Origin: CAYRVX01 sp964642165
Lineage (GTDB): Bacteria > Planctomycetota > Phycisphaerae > SM23-33
DNA length: 23,437 nt
Direction of reading: 5' to 3'
Assembly: GCA_964642165.1 (NCBI GenBank)
Contig: CAZXOC010000093.1
Coordinates: forward strand, 1 to 23,437
The translations under genes and the position numbers were made by a program. The notes below the pieces were generated by a model. The model was given only the letters and a program-made list of their open reading frames with translations, made no database searches and was not told the origin of the DNA. Positions 16,226 to 23,437 of the stretch are shown piece by piece; position 1 is the stretch's first letter, and each line of letters opens with the position of its first letter.

Positions 16226-16388
16226 GCCTACCTTGTTCGGCCACGTTCGCCCGGTCCTTGAGCAGTGACCGCCGCCTCCGCGGGGGAAGTTCCTCGCGCC
16301 GGGCGGCGGGGCGGACCTTGCGGCTCCGAAGCGACGTGGATCGCCCGGCGAGGGGGGGGGTTCGCGGGGCAGGCGGGGGCCGGCCGGC

Positions 16389-18551
16389 TCAGTCCCGAAC
16401 CATGAGCTTGGCGCGGACGGCCAGCTCCTTGGTCGTCTTGTCGATCTCCGCGCGGAGCGCGTTGATCCTCGCGGCGATCTCGGCGAGCTGCTTGGCGTTG
16501 ACGGCACGGGCGACCTTGTCGCCCTTCTTCTGGAGGGCCTTGAGCTCGGCCTGGAGCTTCGCCTGGCGGGCGCGCAGCTCGCGGTGCAGGGCGGCCAGCG
16601 CGGCGAGCTTCTCGCTCCCCGCGGCGGCTGGCGGCGGCGGAGCGGCAGCGCGCCGGCGGGGCGCCTCCGCGGGCGGCGCCGGCACGACGGTGGCGGGTGG
16701 GCGTGGCGGCGGAGCGGTGCCACGGCGGGGTGCCGAGCCCTCGGGCACCACCGGCACGGCAGAGGCGGGTTGGGTCGACGGGTCGTTCGGCGACGCCTTG
16801 GCGCCCGCGGCGGCGGGGGGCGCGCCCGCTCTCGGGCAGGTGATGTGCAGGACGTGGCCGAGGAAGATCGGCAGCTTGGGGCCCGGGGCGATCTGGAAGT
16901 GGATCGTGTCGCCGACGAACTTGCCCGTGACGGTCGTGCCGTTGTGGAGCTTGAAGCGGACCTGCCCCAGGGCCGCCTGTTCCGGGATGGTCAGCTCCGC
17001 GACCTCGGAGGGCTTGACGGTCACCCGCCCGTACTGCGTCGTGACGGTCAGGGCCTCCTCCGCGATGTGCCCGAAGAGCCGGTCGTCGTTGCGGAGGGTC
17101 AGTTCGGCCAGGTCCGTGTTCTCGATCTCCGTGGCGGGCAGGACGAAACGGGCCGCCAGGTGCCGGCGGACGGCCAGCGTCGGGCCGAGGTCGAGGGTGA
17201 GCTTGAGGTCATCGGCGGCGAGCAGCCCCGACAGGATCGAGCCGTTCCGGAAGATCGCCCGGTGCAGGCCGCCCTCCGGCGTGTCGAAGTGGATCTGCCG
17301 CAGGTCGTCGCCGTCCAGCTTGACCGTGCCGTACTGCGTCTGGTACGTGCCGTCGAGGTCCTCCCGCCGGAAGGCGAGCTGCTGGCCGGAGCGGAGCGTG
17401 ACGGTCGGGCGGGACATCTTGATCTCGCCGGGCTTCTCCGGCGAGAGGGCGAACGTGGCGGCGGACAGCTTGCTCGGCGGAAGCGACATCTCGCTGCCGT
17501 TGGTCAGCCGGATCCGAAGCGGGGCGTTCAGCAGCTTGCCCGCCACGACCTGCCCGTCCGTCAGCACCACCTGCACGTGCGGGTCGTCGGGGGCGGGGAC
17601 GTTGACACCGACGACGTTGGCGGCCGCCAGCTCCAGCTTGCCGTAGAACGTCTCGACGTCGAATCGCTCGTTGAGGATCTTGCCCAGCAGCTCGTTCTCG
17701 TTCCGCAGGACGGCCAGGTCGTGCTGCTCGTGGCGGGGCAGGTCGATGCTGCCCAGCGTCAGCGTCGCGCCGCCCATGTTGACGATGATCCGCCGAAGCC
17801 CCGCCGGGACCTTCGTCAGCTCGCGCCGCGTCTTGAAGTTCTTCAGGAAGCTCTGGGCGCTGGACAGCGGACGGCGCTGGGCCTGGAAGAGGCACAGGGC
17901 GACGGTCTTGCGGGTGGGGACCTTCAGCGAGAAGGTGTAGTAGACGCTGTCGCTGTTGCGGGTGTAGCGGAAGCTCGGGCGGACGTTCGCGCCCTTGCTG
18001 GCGAAGATGTGGACGATGCCCGGACGCGACGAGGTGCCCGAGCTGGCCGTCACGACGCCCCAGTCCTTGTCGGTCCAGACCGTCTTGCCGCTGCTGGTGT
18101 AGAGGCTGGTGATCGAGCCGCCGAGGTTGGAGTAGTACTGGATCGACAAGGTCTGGGCGGCCCCGGAGCCGTTCTCGAAGATGTCGATCCACCGGCAGTA
18201 GCCCAGCTTGCCGTCGATGTACACCCGCCGGTAGACGTTGACCGACCCGTGCTTCCACGGGCCGATCTCCACCTCGCGCCCGTCCTTGCTGAGCCGCCCG
18301 CTGGAGCTGCTGCTGAAGTACGTCCCGCCCAGGCGAAGCTGCATGCCCCCGTCGTAGGCGTCGTTGGAGCCGTCGCTGACCTGCCCGTTGGCGGAGATGT
18401 CCCAGCGGAAGCCGGCCCCGTCGTTGAGGTACCAGTTGAAGCCGACACTTCGCCCGGAGGGGATGTGGATGTCCCGCTCGGCGCCGGTGGCGGCGCCGCC
18501 GAGCAGCATCGCGGCCGCGAGGAACGTCACGTTTCTGGCTGTGGCTCTCAT
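16389..18551 (-). CDS. Secreted beta-repeat protein with C-terminal coiled coil (720 aa)
   Basis: I do not recognise an established family. After a Sec signal (MRATARNVTFLAAAMLL...) comes an N-terminal beta domain of about 220 residues rich in Tyr, Gly and Asn (HIPSGRSVGFNWYLNDGAG, VEIGPW, IDIFENGSGAAQTL). Six modules of about 55-60 residues follow, each with a core like LRNDDRLFGHIAEEALTVTT, then QYGRVTVKPSEV. They probably fold as small beta barrels. A Pro/Ala-rich linker (about 580-640) precedes a charged alpha-helical tail with heptad-like pattern (LRARQAKLQAELKALQKKGD) that should form a coiled coil. The ATG at 18551 was preferred to one nine codons earlier for its signal peptide. It is the second gene of an operon with its paralogue, 34 nt away. 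Confidence 0.82.
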   Translation of the reverse strand: MRATARNVTFLAAAMLLGGAATGAERDIHIPSGRSVGFNWYLNDGAGFRWDISANGQVSDGSNDAYDGGMQLRLGGTYFSSSSSGRLSKDGREVEIGPWKHGSVNVYRRVYIDGKLGYCRWIDIFENGSGAAQTLSIQYYSNLGGSITSLYTSSGKTVWTDKDWGVVTASSGTSSRPGIVHIFASKGANVRPSFRYTRNSDSVYYTFSLKVPTRKTVALCLFQAQRRPLSSAQSFLKNFKTRRELTKVPAGLRRIIVNMGGATLTLGSIDLPRHEQHDLAVLRNENELLGKILNERFDVETFYGKLELAAANVVGVNVPAPDDPHVQVVLTDGQVVAGKLLNAPLRIRLTNGSEMSLPPSKLSAATFALSPEKPGEIKMSRPTVTLRSGQQLAFRREDLDGTYQTQYGTVKLDGDDLRQIHFDTPEGGLHRAIFRNGSILSGLLAADDLKLTLDLGPTLAVRRHLAARFVLPATEIENTDLAELTLRNDDRLFGHIAEEALTVTTQYGRVTVKPSEVAELTIPEQAALGQVRFKLHNGTTVTGKFVGDTIHFQIAPGPKLPIFLGHVLHITCPRAGAPPAAAGAKASPNDPSTQPASAVPVVPEGSAPRRGTAPPPRPPATVVPAPPAEAPRRRAAAPPPPAAAGSEKLAALAALHRELRARQAKLQAELKALQKKGDKVARAVNAKQLAEIAARINALRAEIDKTTKELAVRAKLMVRD

Positions 18552-18585
18552 GGTCCCTGCCTTCCCGCTCGCGGGCACCGGAGGA

Positions 18586-20691
18586 CTACTTCCGTATCTG
18601 CACGGCCGCCGCGGCCCTGAAGACGGCGCCGTTCTGCAGGAAGATGCCCCGCGGGGGCTGGTTCGCCGGCGGCGGACCCGTGGGCCCGCCCCCCAGCCGC
18701 TCGATGATGTCCTCGATCCGCTGGCGGACCTCGGGGTCGCTGGTGGTGACGTACTTCCGCAGCATGGGGATGATGCCCTTGCCCATCTTGATCAGCTCCT
18801 CGGTGGCGGTCTGGCGGTCCTTGTAGCTCTCGGCCCCGAGCAGTCCGACGAGCCGCTGGAGCTTTTGGCGGATCTCCTTCGGTGGCAGGGCCTGGCTGCG
18901 GCGGACCTCCACGTACTGCCCGATGTAGATGGGCAGCATCGGACCCGGCGTGACCTGGAAGGCCAGCATCTCCTCGCTGCACTGTCCGCGAAGGACCGAG
19001 CCGTCCCAGAGCTGCAAGGCCGCCCGCCCGAGGTGGGTGCGGCTGAAGGCCATCGTCTGGATGTTCTCCGGGCGGAGCGTCACGTCGCCATAGTCGGTCT
19101 TCAGGGTGAAGCGGTCCGCCGCGAGGCGCCCGAAGAGCTGGTCGCCGTTGCTGAGGGTGACGGCGTCGAGGGTGGCGTCGGTCTTCTCGTCGACGGCGAA
19201 CTGCACGCGGGCGACGAGGTTCCGTGGGATCGTCAGCTTCGGGCCGAGCTTCAGCGTCAGCGGGATCTGCTCCGGCTCGAGGAAGCCCGCGAGCTGCGAG
19301 CCGTTCAGGAACGTCACACGGTGCACGGCGTTGCCCGCGTTGTCCAGCGAGATCGTCAGCAGGTCCTTCGCGTGGAGGTCCACCGTGCCGTGGCGCGTGC
19401 GGAGCTTGAGCTGGACGCTTCCCGGCTGGAACGCCACGCGGTCGCCCGTGCGGAGGATCATCAGCGGGCCGGCGAAGTCGGCCTCATCCGGCCGGGCCTT
19501 CGAGACGCGGTACGAGCACTGGCGCACGTCGTTGAACGGCACCTGGAGCGCCCCGCCGGCGGGCAGCTCGAGCTGCACGGTCGCCTCCTTCGGCATCCGC
19601 CCGGCGATGATCTGCCCGCCGGCCAGCAGGATCCGGAACCGATCGTCCTCCTCGCCGGACGAGGCCATCCCGATCACCTGCTCGGCGGGCATGGTCATCG
19701 GCCCGAACAGCGTCTCGACGCGGAAGTCCCGGTTGGCGATGCGCCCGAAGATCGGGTCGCCGGTCTTGTTGAAGACCACGTCGCCGGACTCGAACCGCTC
19801 CAGTTCGACCCCGCCGATGCCGCCGCTGACCGGCATGTTGACCAGCAACTTCCGCACCGCGGGCGAGAGGTCCTTCAGCGCGTCGCGCGGGCGGAAGGTC
19901 TTCATCAGCTTCGTCAACACCTCGATCGAATGGTTCTGCGACTCGAAGTAGCACAGCACGCCGACCTTGTTGGCCGGGACCGTCAGGCCGTAGGTGACGT
20001 AGATCTGGTTGTTCTGGATGCTGATCGTCGGGCGGACCTTGCTCCGCGGCGAGCAGACGTAGTGCCACACCGCCGGGGCGTTGCCCCCCTGCGTCTGCGT
20101 CACGAACGCCACGTCCTTGTCCGTGAAGGTCGTCTTGCCCGAGCTGAACACGCGCTTGCCCACCATCCAGTTGCTGTTCGAATAGATCCGGATGTTGACC
20201 GTGACGTTCTGGGCCGTGGGGTTCTCGAAGATGTCCAGCCAGCGGGCCAGCCCCTGATCGCGGTAGATCTTGATCCGCCGGTAGATCCGCAGGTTGTTCC
20301 GGCTGTACGGGCCGATCTCCACCTCGTCGCCCGTGGCGTTCAGCCAGCCCCGGCCGGTGGAGCGGACGTTCGTGCCGTTGACCTGGCAGTACAGCCCGCC
20401 GCTGTAGGCGTAGTTGGTGCCCTGGCCGATCGTGCCGTAGTACTGGATGTCCCACTTGTAGCCGGCCCCGTCGTTGAGCGTGTAGTTGAAGTTGACGTTC
20501 CGCCCGGTGGGGATGTGCAGCCCGCCCTTGCCGCTCCGTCCCGTCGCGGGGGCCGGGGGGGGCAGGGCGACGGGACCTATGCGCGCCATCGCCGGGAGGG
20601 GCTGGCCGGGCGCGTCGCCCAAGGTCCAGCCCAGCAGCGACGCGACGAACGCCGCGAGCACCACGGTTCTGCCGGATCGTGTGGGGATCAT
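18586..20691 (-). CDS. Secreted beta-repeat protein with HEAT-like C-terminus (701 aa)
   Basis: This is a paralogue of the downstream protein at 16389-18551. It has a signal (MIPTRSGRTVVLAAFVASLL...), a Pro-rich segment, then the same N-terminal beta domain (HIPTGRNVNFNYTLNDGAG, VEIGPY, LDIFENPTAQNVTV). Six modules aligning one-to-one with the neighbour's follow, such as LSNGDQLFGRLAADRFTLKT, then DYGDVTLRPENI. The tail differs: instead of a linker and coiled coil it has an alpha-helical stretch resembling a HEAT/armadillo-type repeat (RLVGLLGAESYKDRQTATEE, then LIKMGKGIIPMLRKYV), with RQRIEDIIERL near the end. The function is unknown; an envelope scaffold is a guess. The ATG at 20691 has AGAGGA 7 nt upstream. 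It is the first gene of the operon. Confidence 0.83.
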   Translation of the reverse strand: MIPTRSGRTVVLAAFVASLLGWTLGDAPGQPLPAMARIGPVALPPPAPATGRSGKGGLHIPTGRNVNFNYTLNDGAGYKWDIQYYGTIGQGTNYAYSGGLYCQVNGTNVRSTGRGWLNATGDEVEIGPYSRNNLRIYRRIKIYRDQGLARWLDIFENPTAQNVTVNIRIYSNSNWMVGKRVFSSGKTTFTDKDVAFVTQTQGGNAPAVWHYVCSPRSKVRPTISIQNNQIYVTYGLTVPANKVGVLCYFESQNHSIEVLTKLMKTFRPRDALKDLSPAVRKLLVNMPVSGGIGGVELERFESGDVVFNKTGDPIFGRIANRDFRVETLFGPMTMPAEQVIGMASSGEEDDRFRILLAGGQIIAGRMPKEATVQLELPAGGALQVPFNDVRQCSYRVSKARPDEADFAGPLMILRTGDRVAFQPGSVQLKLRTRHGTVDLHAKDLLTISLDNAGNAVHRVTFLNGSQLAGFLEPEQIPLTLKLGPKLTIPRNLVARVQFAVDEKTDATLDAVTLSNGDQLFGRLAADRFTLKTDYGDVTLRPENIQTMAFSRTHLGRAALQLWDGSVLRGQCSEEMLAFQVTPGPMLPIYIGQYVEVRRSQALPPKEIRQKLQRLVGLLGAESYKDRQTATEELIKMGKGIIPMLRKYVTTSDPEVRQRIEDIIERLGGGPTGPPPANQPPRGIFLQNGAVFRAAAAVQIRK

Positions 20692-21059
20692 GACGGCGTC
20701 CTCTTTCGGTTTCTCGTCAAGCGACTCTCTCGCAGGTTCTCAAGCGATCTCCCCCACCGGCCGATGGATTCGGAAGACGGCTCGCCGCTCGACCCGGGAC
20801 CGGTTCGCGCGTCGCCGAGCTTCCGTTGTCCCCGGGGCCGACCGAGAGCACCGGCCCAAAGGCCAGCCCCGGCGACCGTCGACCCCGGACAACCGGATCA
20901 ACGGGCGAACCAGTCAGCGGATCAGCGCTGTTATACAAGTAAGACGCCGCCGCTTCGGCATCGGTTCCCTCCTTGTGGGCCTTCCTCCGTCGCCGGGCGG
21001 CCCGCCCGACGTCACGACCGACGGCTCGTCCATTATCGGCCAGGACGCAAGGGACTGCC
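20692..21059. other. Divergent intergenic region, 368 bp
   Basis: No reading frame here is convincing. It separates the divergent beta-repeat operon (-) and the HAD phosphatase gene (+), so it should hold both promoters. TCAAGCGA occurs twice (20717-20724 and 20740-20747), 23 bp apart, close to the - strand start. CGGATCA also occurs twice near 20893 and 20918. These short repeats may be operator sites or chance. Confidence 0.5.
20929..20937 (+). promoter_or_regulatory. Possible extended -10 promoter for the HAD phosphatase gene
   Basis: TG (20929-20930), one base, then TATACA (20932-20937) gives an extended -10 with a 4/6 match, in the only AT-rich patch of this divergent spacer. The leader would be about 115 nt. 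The same patch read on the other strand contains TATAAC, so it could serve the - strand operon instead. Confidence 0.33.
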
Positions 21060-21890
21060 ATGGAAATCCATCTGGTGGCCGTGGACCTCGACGGGACGCT
21101 GCTGAACAGCGCCAAGGAGATCACCGACACCTCCGCGGCGATCCTGCGTGCGGCGCGGGAGGAGGCCGGCGTGCACGTGGTGCTGGCCTCGGCCCGCCCG
21201 CCGCGGACGGTCCTGCCCTTCTACCGCCTGCTGGACCTCGAAACCCCCATGATCAACTACAACGGGGCGCTCGTCTACGACCCCACCTGCCGCCGCGTGG
21301 TCATGCACAAGCCCATCCCCGCCAAGATCGCCCGCGGCATCGTGACCCTCGCCCGCCGGATCCGGCCCGAGGTGCTCGTCAGCGCCGAGGTGATGGACCG
21401 CTGGTTCACCGACCGCTTCGACCCCGCCTACAACACCGAGACCGGGCGCGTCCTGCCGCCCGACGTCGTCGAGCCCGTCGAGCAGTGGCTCGACCAGTCC
21501 ATGACCAAGCTCCTGCTGCTCGGCGAGCCGGACTGGCTCCGCGGGATCGACGCCGCCGTCCACCGCGAGTTCCGCCACCAGGTCACCACCGTCCGGACCG
21601 AGGACTACCTCCTCCAGATCATGCACGCGACGGTCTCCAAGGCCCACGCCCTTCGCGTCGTCGCCGCCGAGATGGGCGTCCGGCGCAAGCAGGTGATGGC
21701 CATCGGCGACAACGCCAACGACGTGGGCATGCTCCGCTGGGCCGGCATCGCCGTGGCGATGGCCAATGGCGCCCCCCAGGCCATCGCCGCCGCCGACTAC
21801 GTCACCGACCACCACGACGCCGACGGGGCCGCCCACGCCGTCCGCCGCATCATCCTCCAGGGCCTCACCCCGTCAGACGGAGCGACCTGA
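21060..21890 (+). CDS. Cof-type HAD-superfamily phosphatase
   Basis: A 276-residue cytoplasmic haloacid-dehalogenase-fold hydrolase of the Cof/YidA type (cap class C2B), which dephosphorylates small metabolites such as sugar phosphates. All HAD motifs are visible: motif I AVDLDGTLLN with nucleophile Asp9 and Asp11, motif II ASARPP, the motif III lysine Lys194 in TVSKAHAL, and motif IV GDNANDVGML with Asp217 and Asp221 for magnesium. The cap domain is the segment between about residues 85 and 190. The ATG at 21060 has AAGGGA 5 nt upstream. It is flanked by the divergent beta-repeat operon and the EAL-HDOD gene, and the substrate cannot be told from context. Confidence 0.92.
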   Translation: MEIHLVAVDLDGTLLNSAKEITDTSAAILRAAREEAGVHVVLASARPPRTVLPFYRLLDLETPMINYNGALVYDPTCRRVVMHKPIPAKIARGIVTLARRIRPEVLVSAEVMDRWFTDRFDPAYNTETGRVLPPDVVEPVEQWLDQSMTKLLLLGEPDWLRGIDAAVHREFRHQVTTVRTEDYLLQIMHATVSKAHALRVVAAEMGVRRKQVMAIGDNANDVGMLRWAGIAVAMANGAPQAIAAADYVTDHHDADGAAHAVRRIILQGLTPSDGAT

Positions 21891-22090
21891 GCCCGCAATC
21901 CGCCATCGGAGATCGGCCCGCCGGCGAGGACCACCATGCGCCGATTGCAGGAAACGCCAAAGCCCGCCCCGCCAAACGCCGATGACTCGCACTGGGGCGT
22001 GGGTACGTGAGGTGGAAAGGGTGAGCCGCCGAGACGCGGCGGGGTGGCAGATCGCATGGGTCCGACCGCGGGCTTCTTCCAGGTGTGAAC

Positions 22091-23299
22091 ATGGCTGCTT
22101 TCGCAACGACGCTGCCCATCTTCGATCGACGGGCAAAGGTCTTCGCCTACGAACTGTCCTTCCGCTTCGGCTTCGGGCCCCCGTTCCACGAGGCGCTGCG
22201 CTCCCGCGAGGGCCGCGTCGATCTCTGGCGGGCCATGGGGTTCGACGAAGTCCTCGGCATGGCCAAGGCCCTCATCCCCTTCCCCCGCGACCTCGTCGTC
22301 GAGAAGGTCCCCATCCTCTTCCCCGCCGACGGACTGGTCGTCTCCCTGCCCGGCGACGTGGCCGCGGACCCGGAGCTCATCGAGGCCTGCAAGCGGCTCA
22401 AGGAGTTCGGCTACCGGATCGCCATGCCCGTCTCCCGCGTCGAGCACCTGGCCGGGGCGTTCCTGGAGTTCGGCGACATCGCCCGCGTCGACGTGGCGGA
22501 AACGACCGTCGAACAGCAGTACGCCATCTGCGAAGCCCTCGCCGACAGCGATGTCTGCGTCCTGGCCGAAGGCGTCGACAGCGCCGAGGCCTTCGACACC
22601 GCCTCCGAGGCGGGCTGCCGGTACTTCATGGGCGAGTTCTTCCGCCGGCCCGTCCTGCAGCCCAACCGCGAAATCGCCGCCGGCAAGGTCCAGCACCTCC
22701 GGCTGCTGCGAGAGGTGAACAAGACGCAGTTGGCCTACGACGAGCTGGAGGACCTGATCAAGCAGGACGTCTCGATGGCCTACCGCCTGCTGCGATTCAT
22801 CAACTCGGCGTGGTACGGCCTGAAGACCACGGTCGAGTCGATCCGGCACGCCCTGGTCCTGCTCGGCCCGGCGGAGCTCCGCAAGTGGGCCTCCATGCTC
22901 GTGCTCCGGGAGCTCGGCGAGGACAAGCCCCCCGAGCTGTTCCGGCGGTGCCTGATCCGCGCCCGCATGGCCGAGGCACTGGCGCCCATGCTCGCCTTGG
23001 AGGCCCAGGCCTCCGAGCTGTTCCTGATGGGCATGTTCTCCCTGGTCGACGCCTTGACCGGCATCCCCATGGCCAAGGCCCTGGAGGCCTTGCCCCTCGG
23101 CGACGACGTCAAGCTCGCACTGCTCGACGGCGGCGGGGCCTACGGCGTCATCCACGACGCCGTGTGCTGCTTCGACAGGGGCCTCTGGGACCGGTTCTCG
23201 CGCGACGTCGTCCAGCTCCCCCTCGAGGAACGGGTCGTGCCCGATGTCTTCCGCGAGTCGTCCCGCTGGGCCGACGAGGCCATCGGGGCCCTGGCGTAA
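22091..23299 (+). CDS. EAL-HDOD signalling protein (YuxH-like)
   Basis: A 402-residue protein with an N-terminal degenerate EAL domain (about 1-200) and a C-terminal HDOD domain (about 205-400). The EAL part keeps the fold markers FAYELSFR, RVDVAE, VLAEGVDS and GCRYFMGEFFRRP. The metal- and c-di-GMP-binding residues of active phosphodiesterases are largely replaced (AEKVE is AEGVDS and the DDF region reads MPVSRVEHL), so it is probably a non-catalytic sensor or scaffold. The HDOD half has YDELEDLIKQDVSMAYRLLR, then FINSAWYG and SIRHALVLLGPAELRKW, typical of this HD-related non-hydrolytic domain. The ATG at 22091 is favoured with AGGTG 5 nt upstream; a GTG two codons earlier is possible. It follows the HAD gene by 200 nt and is probably a separate unit. 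Confidence 0.9.
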   Translation: MAAFATTLPIFDRRAKVFAYELSFRFGFGPPFHEALRSREGRVDLWRAMGFDEVLGMAKALIPFPRDLVVEKVPILFPADGLVVSLPGDVAADPELIEACKRLKEFGYRIAMPVSRVEHLAGAFLEFGDIARVDVAETTVEQQYAICEALADSDVCVLAEGVDSAEAFDTASEAGCRYFMGEFFRRPVLQPNREIAAGKVQHLRLLREVNKTQLAYDELEDLIKQDVSMAYRLLRFINSAWYGLKTTVESIRHALVLLGPAELRKWASMLVLRELGEDKPPELFRRCLIRARMAEALAPMLALEAQASELFLMGMFSLVDALTGIPMAKALEALPLGDDVKLALLDGGGAYGVIHDAVCCFDRGLWDRFSRDVVQLPLEERVVPDVFRESSRWADEAIGALA

Positions 23300-23413
23300 G
23301 CTCATTCCGGCCGAACACCTGCCCACCTGGAACACCATCTCCCCGGCGCTGCCAGGTCCGCCGCGCCTGCCGTTACCCGCCCGGCGGCGCCGGCCTGCCC
23401 CGCCGCGTGCGAG

Positions 23414-23435
23414 CGCGCCCTAGCGCGACACTTTT
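23414..23435 (+). terminator. Possible intrinsic terminator after the EAL-HDOD gene
   Basis: CGCGC (23414-23418) and GCGCG (23423-23427) enclose CCTA, and a CTTTT stretch (23431-23435) follows three bases later. The stem is short but entirely G-C. It lies 115 nt past the stop at 23299; no gene is seen between them. Confidence 0.42.
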
Positions 23436-23437
23436 CG

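Noticed and set aside
16352..16360. Run of nine G as a phase-variation tract
   Set aside because: It lies between convergent genes, past the stop of the 720-residue protein gene, and is not in a promoter or reading frame.
21891..22090. Possible c-di-GMP or other riboswitch upstream of the EAL-HDOD gene
   Set aside because: A CCGCC/GGCGG hairpin is present, but the conserved core sequences of the known c-di-GMP riboswitch classes are absent.

Overview
The window is GC-rich bacterial DNA. Several features point to Planctomycetota, possibly the Phycisphaerae: lipoproteins built from DUF11 repeats, a Tat-exported Gfo/Idh/MocA oxidoreductase, large secreted beta-repeat proteins with no recognised function, a phosphoesterase-like/multiheme cytochrome fusion, and an exported GH10 enzyme. 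This placement is an inference from gene content. No rRNA, tRNA, CRISPR array, transposase or phage gene was seen.

Layout. 1-724 (+): a possible gene tail and a small double zinc-ribbon protein. 751-9283 (all on the - strand): a lipoprotein peroxiredoxin, two tandem paralogous DUF11 lipoproteins, a small BamE/SmpA-like lipoprotein, a tetraheme cytochrome with a phosphoesterase-like N-terminus, a GH10 xylanase-type enzyme, and a 59-residue four-cysteine protein. The last of these is divergent from 9370-11109 (+), which encodes formate-tetrahydrofolate ligase (fhs). 11110-11683 is a long non-coding stretch with an extended -10 promoter, two hairpins and a strong intrinsic terminator, which together look like an independent small RNA of about 140 nt. 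11684-13006 (+) is an exported protein whose frame is interrupted once by TGA (12878-12880). The frame then continues for 41 clearly coding codons, and a 7-bp hairpin sits 14 nt after the TGA. This is a strong candidate for a previously unannotated selenoprotein.

13252-16143 (+) holds a Tat-exported oxidoreductase, an internally deleted ceramidase-like remnant and a class III (GSA-aminomutase-like) aminotransferase. 16389-20691 (-) is a two-gene operon of paralogous secreted proteins, each with one N-terminal beta domain and six short beta-repeat modules, but with different C-termini (HEAT-like versus Pro-rich linker plus coiled coil). 21060-21890 (+) is a Cof-type HAD phosphatase and 22091-23299 (+) an EAL-HDOD signalling protein.

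Most products carry export signals, so the region mainly supplies envelope or periplasmic proteins. Cytoplasmic one-carbon metabolism (fhs), a PLP enzyme, a phosphatase and a signalling protein are set among them. The three most useful leads are the candidate Sec-containing protein, the orphan RNA in front of it, and the Cys-rich mini-protein facing fhs.
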